Positions 36,269-44,962 of a stretch of DNA of 64,000 nucleotides are shown here, piece by piece. The position numbers and the translations under genes were made by a program. This stretch comes from Haloferula luteola (GTDB lineage: Bacteria > Verrucomicrobiota > Verrucomicrobiia > Verrucomicrobiales > Akkermansiaceae): the NCBI RefSeq assembly GCF_014201715.1, contig NZ_JACHFD010000015.1, positions 40,944-104,943 on the forward strand, given 5' to 3'. Below the pieces are notes generated by a model that saw only the letters and a list, made by a program, of their open reading frames with translations, was not told the DNA's origin and made no database searches. The first letter of the stretch is position 1. Each line of letters begins with the position of its first letter.

Positions 36269-36937
36269 TCAATGAGTCGTGCGCGCAGCTTTCTCCAAAG
36301 CCTTCAGATGACGCTTTTGCTTGGCCACCGGGGTGCCATCGGGAAGTGGGGCACCTTCGGTGTGAACTCGGGCCAAACCGTGTCGAATGAGCCATTCATG
36401 CAACCAGCCATCCCCTCCTGGCACCGCCACAAAGGCCCGGTAGCGGTGGTCCTTGAAGGGGTCCGTCCACTCGGTAAACAGCGTGATCTTGCGATCCTTC
36501 AAAAGCGCCTCGACCTTCTTTTTCGCTTCCTGACCGATTTCCACTGCACGCGCATCGGTCACTCCGAAATCCACCGCCTGCTCGTGGATCCGCTGATGGT
36601 TGGTGGCACCCTGACGGTAGGTGCGAAAAGCACTTTCCGGAGCATCGGCGAAGTAGAGTCGGAACTGCTCCACCCGCCCGTCCGGAAGCCGGAGCCGGAA
36701 ACTGTCGCCATCATTCTGCCGATGCTCCACCCATTCGCATCCCTCATAGCGCTGGTATCCACCGACCATCGCCGGCTCACCGGAAACCTCCGTCGCAGGC
36801 GGCGAATCTTGCGCCGCAGGTTGATCACGCCATTCCCGCAACAACCCCGGATTCCATCTCTCGGCGGCCCAAAGGGCGATGGCCGCCACCAACAGGCCAA
36901 TCACCTGCCAACTCTGGCTTTTCGCCCGAATGGCCAT
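36269..36937 (-). CDS. membrane-anchored thermonuclease-like protein
   Basis: The 222-residue protein has one N-terminal helix (about 11-26) and a staphylococcal-nuclease (SNase) domain: DGDSFRLRLPDGRVEQFRLYFADAPES has the calcium-binding Asp and an Arg plus Glu expected at the active site, and RYRAFVAVPGGDGWLHEWLIRHGLARVH holds the second Arg. These enzymes cut DNA and RNA. The anchor suggests action in the periplasm. It begins 3 bp after the M23 peptidase stop. Confidence 0.85.
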   Translation of the reverse strand: MAIRAKSQSWQVIGLLVAAIALWAAERWNPGLLREWRDQPAAQDSPPATEVSGEPAMVGGYQRYEGCEWVEHRQNDGDSFRLRLPDGRVEQFRLYFADAPESAFRTYRQGATNHQRIHEQAVDFGVTDARAVEIGQEAKKKVEALLKDRKITLFTEWTDPFKDHRYRAFVAVPGGDGWLHEWLIRHGLARVHTEGAPLPDGTPVAKQKRHLKALEKAARTTH

Positions 36938-36940
36938 GGA

Positions 36941-37612
36941 TCAAAGTCCTTTGAAACCGTGGTATTCCTGAAAAGTCCCCACAGGAACCGCCTGCTTCCC
37001 CCACTCCTTGTTAAGGTGGCGGTAGCGATTGATGAATGTCGTCGGATCGGCCCAATTCACCAAATTCCGCTCCACACTTTCCCGCTGCATCCCAATCCGC
37101 AGGTTGTGCCGAATCTCAAAGTGAAGGTGCGCGGGATACATCCCCCGATTCGATCCCAAACGGCCGATCTGCTGACCGCGCTTCACGGTGTCTCCCACCT
37201 TCACCGAAAAATCGAGCATGTGCCCATACAGCGAATCGCAATACTGCACCTTGCCATTGGCAGGGTCACGATAGGCATGACGAATGATCACGACATTCCC
37301 CCAGCCGACCCGGACATCGTAAGCGAAGACCACCACGCCATTGGCCACGGCGTAAATCGGGTCGCCCAAATCACTATCGCCGCCCCCCCGACCATTCCAA
37401 TCCTCTCCGAAGTGGATGGGCGGACGCAAACGCATGCCGCGAGCCTTGTAATAGTTCTCGGCATTCGGTTTCCCCACCGGAAAATCAAACCCATCGGCGA
37501 TCGGAACCCGCACGGTCCGCTGGGCCCACGCCGTCCCCCACAGAGCGAAAACAATCGCCAGCAGGGACAGAAATTTTGCGAAAGGAGGGTTCCGTCTCGG
37601 CATTGGGCCCAT
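36941..37612 (-). CDS. M23-family metallopeptidase
   Basis: The 223-residue protein has a signal peptide (about 1-30, ending AWAQ) and a LytM/M23 domain. Zinc ligands are in HFGEDWNG (HxxxD, about 67-71) and HLHFEIR; YGHMLDFSVKVGDTVKRGQQIG is the central motif. Such enzymes cut peptide cross-links of peptidoglycan, or are inactive regulators of amidases. Active-site residues look intact. It is 34 bp after uppP. Confidence 0.9.
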   Translation of the reverse strand: MGPMPRRNPPFAKFLSLLAIVFALWGTAWAQRTVRVPIADGFDFPVGKPNAENYYKARGMRLRPPIHFGEDWNGRGGGDSDLGDPIYAVANGVVVFAYDVRVGWGNVVIIRHAYRDPANGKVQYCDSLYGHMLDFSVKVGDTVKRGQQIGRLGSNRGMYPAHLHFEIRHNLRIGMQRESVERNLVNWADPTTFINRYRHLNKEWGKQAVPVGTFQEYHGFKGL

Positions 37613-37646
37613 GTTCAGGGTCGCTCCCCCCGGGGAGCAAGTGAAA

Positions 37647-38534
37647 TTAGGCCCCCTTGAAGTCGTGGAAGTTGAAGGCCATCAACACCACCATGACCAG
37701 AGCCAGCGCAATCCGGTAATAGCCGAACACACCCAATCCCCGACGATTGAGATAGCCCACCATCCATTTGACGGCCAAGGCAGCTGCCACCGTCGCCGCA
37801 AGCACTCCCACAGCCAGGGGCATGAACCCATAATCATCCCACATCAGCAAGGTTCCGCCCAGCAAACCATCGTAACGGTCCCCAAATCCCTCAATCGGCC
37901 ACACCGCCTTCTTCGCAGTGGCCGCGGTCAAGGTCACCACTCCCAGCAAGAAGGAAAACTCCACGGCCGCACTCAACCGCAAACCCACCAGAATTCCCCC
38001 GAGAATCGTCATCAAGCTACGGCTCGTTCCCGGCCACATTGCAATGCACTGCGCAAATCCGATCACCAAGGCCATCTTCAAAGTGATTTCCCCCAGCTCC
38101 ACACCTTTGCTACCGCCCCCCTTTTTCATCCACCGGTCGACCCACAAAATCGCCACTCCTCCGACAAACAAGGCCGCCACGATGGGCTTCATGCCGAATA
38201 GCAGCGCTTCAATTTTATCGTCCGCCAACACTCCAATCACCGCCGCAGGAAGAAAACCCGCCACAATCGCCAAAAACAGTTTCAGGCCCTCCGCATCCTT
38301 ACCCAGCAATCCACGAAACATCTGCATCACCCGTGGCCAATAAATCCCCAAAACCGCCAAAATCGCTCCGGCCTGAATGCAGATGGCAAAACAATCCGCC
38401 GCCGCCTTGTCTCGACCTTCCAAACCAATGCCCATGAACCGCTGGGCAAGGATGAGGTGACCGGTCGAACTGACAGGGAGATACTCCGTCAAACCTTCAA
38501 TGATGCCGAGGATCAGCGCTTGGATTCCGTTCAT
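37647..38534 (-). CDS. uppP: undecaprenyl-diphosphate phosphatase
   Basis: UppP (BacA) dephosphorylates undecaprenyl pyrophosphate so the carrier can be reused for peptidoglycan and other glycans, in the inner membrane. The 295-residue protein has GIIEGLTEYLPVSSTGHLILAQ (about 10-31) with the catalytic Glu residues and the P-loop-like PGTSRSLMTI. About 8 helices are expected. ATG at 38534 gives MNGIQALILG; the longer open frame upstream overlaps the divergent DUF2062 gene. It can also confer bacitracin tolerance. Confidence 0.96.
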   Translation of the reverse strand: MNGIQALILGIIEGLTEYLPVSSTGHLILAQRFMGIGLEGRDKAAADCFAICIQAGAILAVLGIYWPRVMQMFRGLLGKDAEGLKLFLAIVAGFLPAAVIGVLADDKIEALLFGMKPIVAALFVGGVAILWVDRWMKKGGGSKGVELGEITLKMALVIGFAQCIAMWPGTSRSLMTILGGILVGLRLSAAVEFSFLLGVVTLTAATAKKAVWPIEGFGDRYDGLLGGTLLMWDDYGFMPLAVGVLAATVAAALAVKWMVGYLNRRGLGVFGYYRIALALVMVVLMAFNFHDFKGA

Positions 38535-38597
38535 GACGCGGCGGGAGCATGGAGAAAGCCAAATCTCGAACAAGGGATTTACGATTGAATCGCACTC

Positions 38598-39194
38598 ATG
38601 CCGCGCCATGGTCGGGACATGGAGCCGCGCGTATGGAAGATCCGCTACCTCCGCCTCGTCCGGCGGGTGTACCGGATCGTCGGCCACCGCCGCCTCCGCC
38701 ACCGTGAATGGTGGAAGCCCATTCGCACTGCCCTCCTAGACAGACGGTTATGGCACCCCTGCCGAGACACCGTCGCCAACGGTTTGTCGATTGGGCTGTT
38801 CTTTGCGATGATGCCCATCCCTGGCCAATCGCTCGCAGCGGCCACCATTGCCGCCCGCTCCCGCGCCAATATTCCATTCGCCGTTGGTGCCACCTTCGTC
38901 ACCAATCCTCTCACTTCCCCAATTGTTCGGCCACTTCAGCACCAATTCGGCGGCTGGCTCCGCGAACATCTCCACGTTCCGATGCCTCAACTGGGTGAAG
39001 TCGACCTGCAATTCCGCAGCACCGTCGTCGCACTCAATGTCTCCGATTTCATCCTCGGATTCTTGGTCAGTGGCATTCTTGTCTCCCTGCTCGCCTATCC
39101 GATGGTCCACCTCTTCTCGGCGCTGATGCCTCAACATCTGCCAATTCGGCCCATCGTCATTCGGAAGAAGAAGCCCCGAAGCTCATCTCCCTGA
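38598..39194 (+). CDS. DUF2062 membrane protein
   Basis: The ~198-residue protein has a basic N-terminus (many Arg, about 1-45) and the DUF2062 core: ANGLSIGLFFAMMPIPGQSLAAATIAARSRANIPFAVGATFVTNPLTSPI, then two C-terminal helices. Function of the family is not known. ATG at 38598 or 38619 may be the start. It is divergent from uppP (64 bp between starts), and its 3' end overlaps the convergent TPM gene by 38 bp. Confidence 0.8.
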   Translation: MPRHGRDMEPRVWKIRYLRLVRRVYRIVGHRRLRHREWWKPIRTALLDRRLWHPCRDTVANGLSIGLFFAMMPIPGQSLAAATIAARSRANIPFAVGATFVTNPLTSPIVRPLQHQFGGWLREHLHVPMPQLGEVDLQFRSTVVALNVSDFILGFLVSGILVSLLAYPMVHLFSALMPQHLPIRPIVIRKKKPRSSSP

Positions 39195-39933
39195 CCCGGC
39201 CACCCGAGTAGCGCCCCCCCAATCGCCGCCGCACCTTGACCTGCGGAAATCGGAACTTCTCCTTCGTCCGACGCTCCACGGAGCGAGCCCGCTTCACCAA
39301 CAGAAGCCCGGCCAAAAGCAACATGGCCATTCCCGCCAGAGTGATCACCAGAATCGCCCCCGTTGATGCCGAGCTGCCTTTCGAGCCCGGGCCCATCGAA
39401 CGTTCGATCCCCTTCAAAAGCACCTCCACCATCCGCTCGGCATGATCCATCGACCCCGTCGGCATCCGACCGAGATCTTCAATTTGCTGATCGATCAATA
39501 ATTGCTCCTGCGGAGGCATCGCGCCCTTGTGCACCACTGGGACCGCCGCTTGACCCTCCACTTGCACAGGCTGGCCATCCGCCCAATTCAGCCAGTACTG
39601 ACCATTTCCCGTCTCAATGGCCAACAACACCCCCGTGCCATCGCCCAGCCAGGCATCCCGGAGAAGCTGAACTTCGTCCCCCATCCGACGCCCGATCAAA
39701 CTGTCAAAAAACACCACGTAGATCGGCATTCCTGAACTCGCCGACACCCTCTGGATGCGTTCTTCCATCGCTCGAAGCCGCCCTGGCGACGTCGTGAACA
39801 GCCGTGCGTCGTCCAACACCCCTCCCGCCGGCGCCGGTGGCACCGAATTCACACGCCCCACCTGCGCCGCCAAGGGGAGAATCCATACCCATGGCAGCAG
39901 TCGCAGCAACAAGCCCTTCAACCAGCGCTTCAC
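39157..39933 (-). CDS. TPM-domain membrane protein
   Basis: The 258-residue protein has a signal/anchor (about 8-24), a TPM domain (VLDDARLFTTSPGRLRAMEERIQRVSASSGMPIYVVFF, about 39-76, then the rest to ~150), a linker and a second membrane helix at about 197-217 (AILVITLAGMAMLLLAGLLLVK) with a basic C-terminal tail. TPM domains are often found in phosphatase-like or membrane quality-control proteins. It is the third gene of the ileS-lspA run with a 43-bp gap. Confidence 0.75.
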   Translation of the reverse strand: MKRWLKGLLLRLLPWVWILPLAAQVGRVNSVPPAPAGGVLDDARLFTTSPGRLRAMEERIQRVSASSGMPIYVVFFDSLIGRRMGDEVQLLRDAWLGDGTGVLLAIETGNGQYWLNWADGQPVQVEGQAAVPVVHKGAMPPQEQLLIDQQIEDLGRMPTGSMDHAERMVEVLLKGIERSMGPGSKGSSASTGAILVITLAGMAMLLLAGLLLVKRARSVERRTKEKFRFPQVKVRRRLGGRYSGGRVREMSFGASSSE

Positions 39934-39976
39934 CCGAACAGCCTGAGCCGGAGCCCACCGCAGAGCAAGGCAGCGC

Positions 39977-40624
39977 TTAGCTTTTCGTCGGATTTTCGGC
40001 CGCCTTGCGGGCCATCTGATCCGCCTTGAGGCCCGACAGGAACAACAACACCGCAGCCACGCAAATACAGGAATCGGCCACGTTGAAAGACGGCCAGTGA
40101 TACTGGATCACCGGAATCCTGAAATCGAGGAAATCGACCACATAGCCTTCTTTCAGCCGCTCCCAGAGTGGCGCTCCTTGCATCCGCTCCAATCGCGAAC
40201 CCTGAATCAGACGATCCGTCAAGTTCCCCAGAATGCCCGTCGCCAGCAGACTCACTGCCAGCATCCCGACCTTCCCAACGAAGAAATTCTTCTTCAGCCC
40301 TACGGTGATCAAAATGAATGCCGCCAACGAGATGAAAGGAAACACCAAGGGGGCCCAATCCGAGCCATTCCCCATGCCCCAAGCCACCCCCTGATTGTGC
40401 ACCCGGACGAGGTTGAAGAATCCGTCGATCACCACGATCGGCGGATCCGCACTTGAGTTGTATTTGACCACTCCCGTCACGTCGAATGGCGGATCACTGA
40501 AATGATCCACCACCCAGAACTTGGTCACCTGGTCGAGGATGTAGAGCGGCACCGTGACCGCCAAAAGCCATGGCCACACTCTCGGCTTGGACACAGACGC
40601 TGTGGAGGTCGCGGTTTCACTCAT
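39977..40624 (-). CDS. lspA: lipoprotein signal peptidase
   Basis: LspA cuts the signal peptide of diacylglyceryl-prolipoproteins in the inner membrane. The 215-residue protein shows LDQVTKFWVV, FFNLVRVHNQGVAWGM, GNLTDRLIQG (catalytic Asp) and FNVADSCICV (catalytic Asp). It is longer than the E. coli enzyme (164), with an extended N-terminus and a YVVDFLDFRIPV insertion-like loop. It lies just after ileS, the classical ileS-lspA arrangement. Confidence 0.95.
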   Translation of the reverse strand: MSETATSTASVSKPRVWPWLLAVTVPLYILDQVTKFWVVDHFSDPPFDVTGVVKYNSSADPPIVVIDGFFNLVRVHNQGVAWGMGNGSDWAPLVFPFISLAAFILITVGLKKNFFVGKVGMLAVSLLATGILGNLTDRLIQGSRLERMQGAPLWERLKEGYVVDFLDFRIPVIQYHWPSFNVADSCICVAAVLLFLSGLKADQMARKAAENPTKS

Positions 40625-40655
40625 CGGAATCTCGGAATCGAAGTCAACCGGAAGA

Positions 40656-43382
40656 TCAGGCCTGCGCTACCACACTGGAGCAACGGCCGCACAAATCACC
40701 CGTCAGGATTTCATACCGTCGGCAACGCGGACACATCGGATGCTCCGACTTCGTCGCCTTGACCGAAAAGTCGGAACCCGCCGAAACATCAAACTCCGCC
40801 ACAATGAAGAACTCCTTGGCAAAATCTTCGTCGCTGAGCAGCGCATACACCGGCTCGCCTTCTTTCACGACCAACTTCACCGCCGCTTCGTTGTTCTTCT
40901 TGAAGGCTTTGGCTTTCACCTGCTCCTCGATCGCCTGCTGGACGTCGTGACGAATCTCCAACAACCGTGCCACCTTCGCGGTCGCTTCCCCTAGGGCGAA
41001 GCTGGCATCGGCTTCCGGAAAATCCTGCTCATGCACGCTCCCGGTCGTGAATGGGGCATGTTCCCAGGCCTCATCCGCCGTGTAGGCCAGAATCGGCGCC
41101 AACAGTCGGGTCAACGCACTGAACACATCGTGCATCGCCGTTTGGCTAGCGCGCCGACGGACCGACTTCGGTGCGTCGCAGTACATCCGATCCTTGGTTG
41201 CGTCGATGTAGACCGCCGAAAGATCCGTGGCACAAAACTGGTTCAATTCATTGAAGACCTTGCGGAATTCATATCGCTCATATGCCTTTCGGCATTCCGA
41301 AACCACCGAGTGCAAACGCTCCAGAATCCACTGGTCGAGCACCGGCATGTGGCTCGGAGCCACCCGGTCACTGGCTGGATCAAAGCCATCGAGATTGCCC
41401 AAAAGAATCCGCAGAGTATTGCGCAAACGTCGATACGGTTCCGCGACCTGCTTGAAGAGCTCTTCTCCAAACGGCACTTCATTCTGCCAATCCACCGAGG
41501 AGACCCAAAGGCGCACGATGTCCGCCCCATACTTGTTGTAGAAGTGGGCTGCATCGATCGGTTTGCCCGCCTTCTCGGCCTCGGACTTCGAAAGCTTCTT
41601 CTTGTCCTTATCGACCACGAATCCGTGAGTGAGCACTGCCTTGTAAGGAGCCACTCCACGGTACGCCACCGACATCATCAGTGAGCTTTGGAACCACCCG
41701 CGGTGCTGATCGGTCGCTTCAAGATAAAGATCCGCAGGAACGTGCAGCTCCGGGTGTTTTTCCAGCACCGCGACGTGCGAGCACCCAGAGTCAATCCACA
41801 CATCCAGCGTGTCCCGGCACTTCGTCAGCCCCGGCTTCAGCCCTAGGCGGGCGACGAGTTCGGCATCGGAAAGCTCGAACCACACATTCGTTCCCTCCTT
41901 TTCCACGAGATCCGCCACCTTGCGCGCCGTCTCAGCACACAGCACCGCCTTTCCGTCCTCAAAGAAGACAGGCAAAGGCACTCCCCAGGTCCGCTGGCGG
42001 GAAATGCACCAGTCCGGGCGAGCTTCCACCGTTCCAAAGATCCGGTTCCGCCCCCAGGCCGGGAGCCACTCGGTCTTGTCGATCTCATCAAGAGCCGTCT
42101 GCCGGAGCGTATCCAAAGAGATGAAGAATTGCTCCACCGCTCGGAAAATGATCGGCGTCTTCGATCGCCAGCAGTGCGGATAACTGTGCGCGTAGTCCTC
42201 ACGAGCCAACAGCACGCCCTTGGCTTCCAGCAGCTCGATGACGGGCTCATTGCATTGGAAAACATGCTTCCCCACCAACTCAGGCAAGCCGCACTCCTCC
42301 GTGTAAAGACCGTCGTCATCCACCGGCGAAAGCACACCCAATCCATATTGCTGGCCGACCACATAGTCGTCCGCCCCGTGGCCCGGAGCGATGTGAACCG
42401 CGCCCGTGCCCGTGTCCGTGGTCACGAACTGACCCAGGATGATCTTCGACTCCCGATCCAAGAACGGATGCCGCGCAGATAGGTTCTCCAAATCGCGGCC
42501 CTTCACTTCCTTCAGAGTCTGCACCAAGCGCATGCCGGTTTTCTCCGTCAGCGACTCCACGAGCTCCTTCACCACGATCAGGATCTCCCGACGACCATTG
42601 CCGTCGAACTGACCCACCACATAGTCAAAATCCGGGTGCACCGCCACGCCAAGATTGGCCGGCAGCGTCCAGGGGGTGGTCGTCCAGATCGCGATCGATG
42701 CATTGCCGATCCCCAGCTTCGCGGCCGCACTAGGCGTCAGCGCAAACTTCACGTAGATCGATGGACTGACCTTATCCTGATACTCCACCTCGGCTTCAGC
42801 CAAAGCGGTGTGGGCACCATATGACCACTGCACCGGTTTCTTGGACTGATACACCACCCCATTCTCCACCATCTTCGCGAACACGCGGACGATCTCGGCT
42901 TCGTAGCCGGGATTCATCGTCAGATAGGGATGCGCCCAATCGCCGAACACACCAAGGCGCTTGAACGACCCGCGTTGGATATCGATGAACTTCTCCGCAA
43001 ACTCCGTGCAGCGACGGCGGATCTCAGCCGGCTCCAGCCCTTGAGTCTGTTTCACCACCTTGAACTCGATCGGCAGACCGTGGCAGTCCCAACCCGGCAC
43101 GAAAGGGGCTTCAAAGCCTGCCATCGTCTTCGATTTGACCACCAAATCTTTGAGAACCTTGTTCAAAGCCGTTCCCATGTGGACATCGCCATTGGCAAAC
43201 GGAGGTCCGTCATGAAGCACGAACTTGGGTGCCTGCGCCGCCTTGCGGCGGGCCATAATGCGAGCGTAGAGACCTTCGGACTCCCAGCGGGCGAGGCGTT
43301 CCGGCTCGCGGGTGACCAGATCCCCCTTCATCGGGAAATCGGTCTTCGGCAGCAGGACCGTGTCTTTGTAGTCAGCGCTCAT
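40656..43382 (-). CDS. ileS: isoleucyl-tRNA synthetase
   Basis: IleS charges tRNA-Ile with isoleucine. The 908-residue class I synthetase has the HIGH-type motif HMGT (about 68-71, in PPFANGDVHMGTALNKVLKDL), the WDCHGLPIE motif, a connective-peptide editing domain, the KMSKS-type KKLSKSEAEK (about 595-604), and a C-terminal zinc site with CPRC and CGRC. ATG at 43382 gives MSADYKDTVLLPKTDFPM; 10 codons upstream another start is possible. It leads ileS-lspA-TPM. Confidence 0.97.
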   Translation of the reverse strand: MSADYKDTVLLPKTDFPMKGDLVTREPERLARWESEGLYARIMARRKAAQAPKFVLHDGPPFANGDVHMGTALNKVLKDLVVKSKTMAGFEAPFVPGWDCHGLPIEFKVVKQTQGLEPAEIRRRCTEFAEKFIDIQRGSFKRLGVFGDWAHPYLTMNPGYEAEIVRVFAKMVENGVVYQSKKPVQWSYGAHTALAEAEVEYQDKVSPSIYVKFALTPSAAAKLGIGNASIAIWTTTPWTLPANLGVAVHPDFDYVVGQFDGNGRREILIVVKELVESLTEKTGMRLVQTLKEVKGRDLENLSARHPFLDRESKIILGQFVTTDTGTGAVHIAPGHGADDYVVGQQYGLGVLSPVDDDGLYTEECGLPELVGKHVFQCNEPVIELLEAKGVLLAREDYAHSYPHCWRSKTPIIFRAVEQFFISLDTLRQTALDEIDKTEWLPAWGRNRIFGTVEARPDWCISRQRTWGVPLPVFFEDGKAVLCAETARKVADLVEKEGTNVWFELSDAELVARLGLKPGLTKCRDTLDVWIDSGCSHVAVLEKHPELHVPADLYLEATDQHRGWFQSSLMMSVAYRGVAPYKAVLTHGFVVDKDKKKLSKSEAEKAGKPIDAAHFYNKYGADIVRLWVSSVDWQNEVPFGEELFKQVAEPYRRLRNTLRILLGNLDGFDPASDRVAPSHMPVLDQWILERLHSVVSECRKAYERYEFRKVFNELNQFCATDLSAVYIDATKDRMYCDAPKSVRRRASQTAMHDVFSALTRLLAPILAYTADEAWEHAPFTTGSVHEQDFPEADASFALGEATAKVARLLEIRHDVQQAIEEQVKAKAFKKNNEAAVKLVVKEGEPVYALLSDEDFAKEFFIVAEFDVSAGSDFSVKATKSEHPMCPRCRRYEILTGDLCGRCSSVVAQA

Positions 43383-43449
43383 GTTTCGGGAAAAGGGCGC
43401 GGAAGCTAGCAACGCCGACCCGCCGGGTCAACCACCGGGGAAAGCCTTG

Positions 43450-43487
43450 AGCCGGACCCGTCATCGGGCCTGATTCCGAGTCCGGCT
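43450..43487. terminator. hairpin between ileS and the SDR gene
   Basis: AGCCGGAC (43450-43457) and GTCCGGCT (43480-43487) are perfect 8-bp arms, with an inner CCCG-TCAT-CGGG pairing. It lies just past the stop of the minus-strand SDR gene and before the ileS start. No U tract is seen, so termination is probable but not assured. Confidence 0.45.
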
Positions 43488-43499
43488 TCTCGTTCGCGA

Positions 43500-44255
43500 T
43501 CAGCGATAGCCACCAGATAGGTAGATGGCTTCACCAGACATCCACGAAGCGTCTTCCGAAGCCAAAAAGACCGCCGCCGCAGCAATGTCCGCAGGAGTGC
43601 CAATCCGCCCGAGCGGCGTCTGCGCCACCACTTGCGCTCCAAAGTCGCTCTTCACAAACTCTGCCGCACCTTCCGTTTCCACCATCCCAGGAGCGATCTC
43701 ATTCACCCGAATCCCCCGCGGCCCCAACTCCTTGGCAAGCACCTTGGTGATCAAGTCCACGGACGCCTTGGTCGCCCCATACACCGAACACCCCGGCAAA
43801 GCCGTCGAACCCGCAATCGAGCTGATGTTGATCACGCTACCGCCGGATTCAGGGAAATGCTTCACCCCCTCCCGCGTGGTCAACAGCAACCCGAGCACAT
43901 TCAGACCGAACTGGCGGTGGAAGCTCTCTTCCGTGATCTCCTCCAGTGCCGCCCACTCATAAATGCCCGCATTGTTCACCAGAATGTCGACCTGCCCAAA
44001 CGCCGCCACAGCCTCCGCGAACAAACGCTCAATATCGGCCGCCTTCGAAACGTCCGCTTGGACCGCCTTCGCTGCACCTCCTGCAGCCAGGATCTCTTCG
44101 ACCACCTTGTCGGCGCCTTCCCGACTCGAGGCGTAGTTGACCACCACAGAAGCCCCGGCCTTCGCCAGATCCTTCGCGATGCCCGCTCCGATCCCCTTGG
44201 AAGCTCCGGTGACCACCGCCACTTTTCCTGTCAGTTTCTCATTCTTTGCACTCAT
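43500..44255 (-). CDS. SDR oxidoreductase (FabG-like), Rrf2-linked
   Basis: The 251-residue protein has TGASKGIGAGIAKDLAKAG (about 16-34), NNAGIYEW, INISSIAGSTALPGCSVYGATKAS with catalytic Ser-Tyr-Lys, and PGMVETEG. It resembles 3-oxoacyl-ACP reductase-type SDRs and stress-related glucose/aldehyde reductases; substrate is unknown. It lies 38 bp after an Rrf2 regulator on the same strand. A 19-bp dyad sits just before the ATG, so control by the regulator is likely. Confidence 0.88.
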   Translation of the reverse strand: MSAKNEKLTGKVAVVTGASKGIGAGIAKDLAKAGASVVVNYASSREGADKVVEEILAAGGAAKAVQADVSKAADIERLFAEAVAAFGQVDILVNNAGIYEWAALEEITEESFHRQFGLNVLGLLLTTREGVKHFPESGGSVINISSIAGSTALPGCSVYGATKASVDLITKVLAKELGPRGIRVNEIAPGMVETEGAAEFVKSDFGAQVVAQTPLGRIGTPADIAAAAVFLASEDASWMSGEAIYLSGGYR

Positions 44256-44257
44256 AT

Positions 44258-44276
44258 TGTTACTTTCGCGTTAACA
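44258..44276. promoter_or_regulatory. 19-bp dyad before the SDR gene, candidate Rrf2 operator
   Basis: TGTTACTTTCGCGTTAACA has perfect arms TGTTA and TAACA with 9 bp between. It ends 2 bp before the SDR ATG. A similar 19-bp element precedes the regulator gene. Binding would block ribosome access or transcription; this is inferred. Confidence 0.5.
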
Positions 44277-44293
44277 TTATTGGGAAAATTTTT

Positions 44294-44713
44294 TCAGGTG
44301 TGACTCACATTTTTCACCAGGTCCTCGATGGAAATCTTCTCCAGACACCCCGCGAGAGCCGTTTGCGATTCTCCCAGCACCATCTCCAGAGTCTGCTTGA
44401 TCTGGCAGCTCACCTGACACGGCTCACTCACTTCATATTGGTGAATCGCAAATGCCTTGGGAGCATCGACAGCTTGGTAAACATCCCACAACGAGATCAG
44501 GGAGGCATCCCGCGCCAAGCGACTGTGGCCATGCTTCCCTTTCGTCGTCTCGATCAATCCTGCCTTGGAGAGCTTCGCCAGCACCCGGCGAACAAAACTC
44601 GGACTCGTATTCACACTGCTGGCAATCATCTCCGAGGTCGTCTCCAACTCACACCGATAGCGCAAACCCACCAGGGCATGCACCGCGATCGAAAATTGGA
44701 GGTTGGCCGCCAT
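44294..44713 (-). CDS. Rrf2-family transcriptional regulator
   Basis: The 139-residue protein has the Rrf2 winged helix (FSIAVHALVGLRYR, SEMIASSVNTSPSFVRRVLAKLSKAGLIETTKGKHGHSRLARDASLISLWDVYQAV). Cysteines at 99, 103 and 123, plus Cys21, lie near the usual Rrf2 cofactor region (EPCQVSCQ). Spacing differs from the CX5-6CX5-6C cluster of IscR, so it may be a thiol or NO sensor rather than an Fe-S protein. It is upstream of and co-directional with the SDR gene and preceded by its own dyad. Confidence 0.92.
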   Translation of the reverse strand: MAANLQFSIAVHALVGLRYRCELETTSEMIASSVNTSPSFVRRVLAKLSKAGLIETTKGKHGHSRLARDASLISLWDVYQAVDAPKAFAIHQYEVSEPCQVSCQIKQTLEMVLGESQTALAGCLEKISIEDLVKNVSHT

Positions 44714-44714
44714 T

Positions 44715-44733
44715 TGTTACCAACATGGATACA
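44715..44733. promoter_or_regulatory. 19-bp element before the Rrf2 gene, candidate autoregulatory operator
   Basis: TGTTACCAACATGGATACA is an imperfect dyad of the same length and placement as the element before the SDR gene. It lies 1 bp before the rrf2-like ATG. Both elements begin TGTTA on the plus strand and end in ACA. Confidence 0.45.
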
Positions 44734-44962
44734 TTTAGACCCGGTGCAAGCGCGAAAATTTCTGCCGAGCTTGGCAGGTCCATCAGGCGGGCTCTCCAAC
44801 CCAAAATTGCCTGTCGGCATCTCACCCGAAATATCGCATTTCATGGCACCGACTCTTTGGCAAGGGGGCTTCCGGAACCTGCCCTCCTGTATGATAGATT
44901 CGCGCCCTTCGGCTCGTTTCCGGGGCTCACGGCTCCGGCACCGCTCCTCCGATACCCTGTCC

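Noticed and set aside
35771..37660. 629-codon plus-strand frame over SMUG1, nuclease and M23 genes
   Set aside because: It is antisense to three recognisable proteins and is rich in Arg, His and Pro, as expected for shadow translation.
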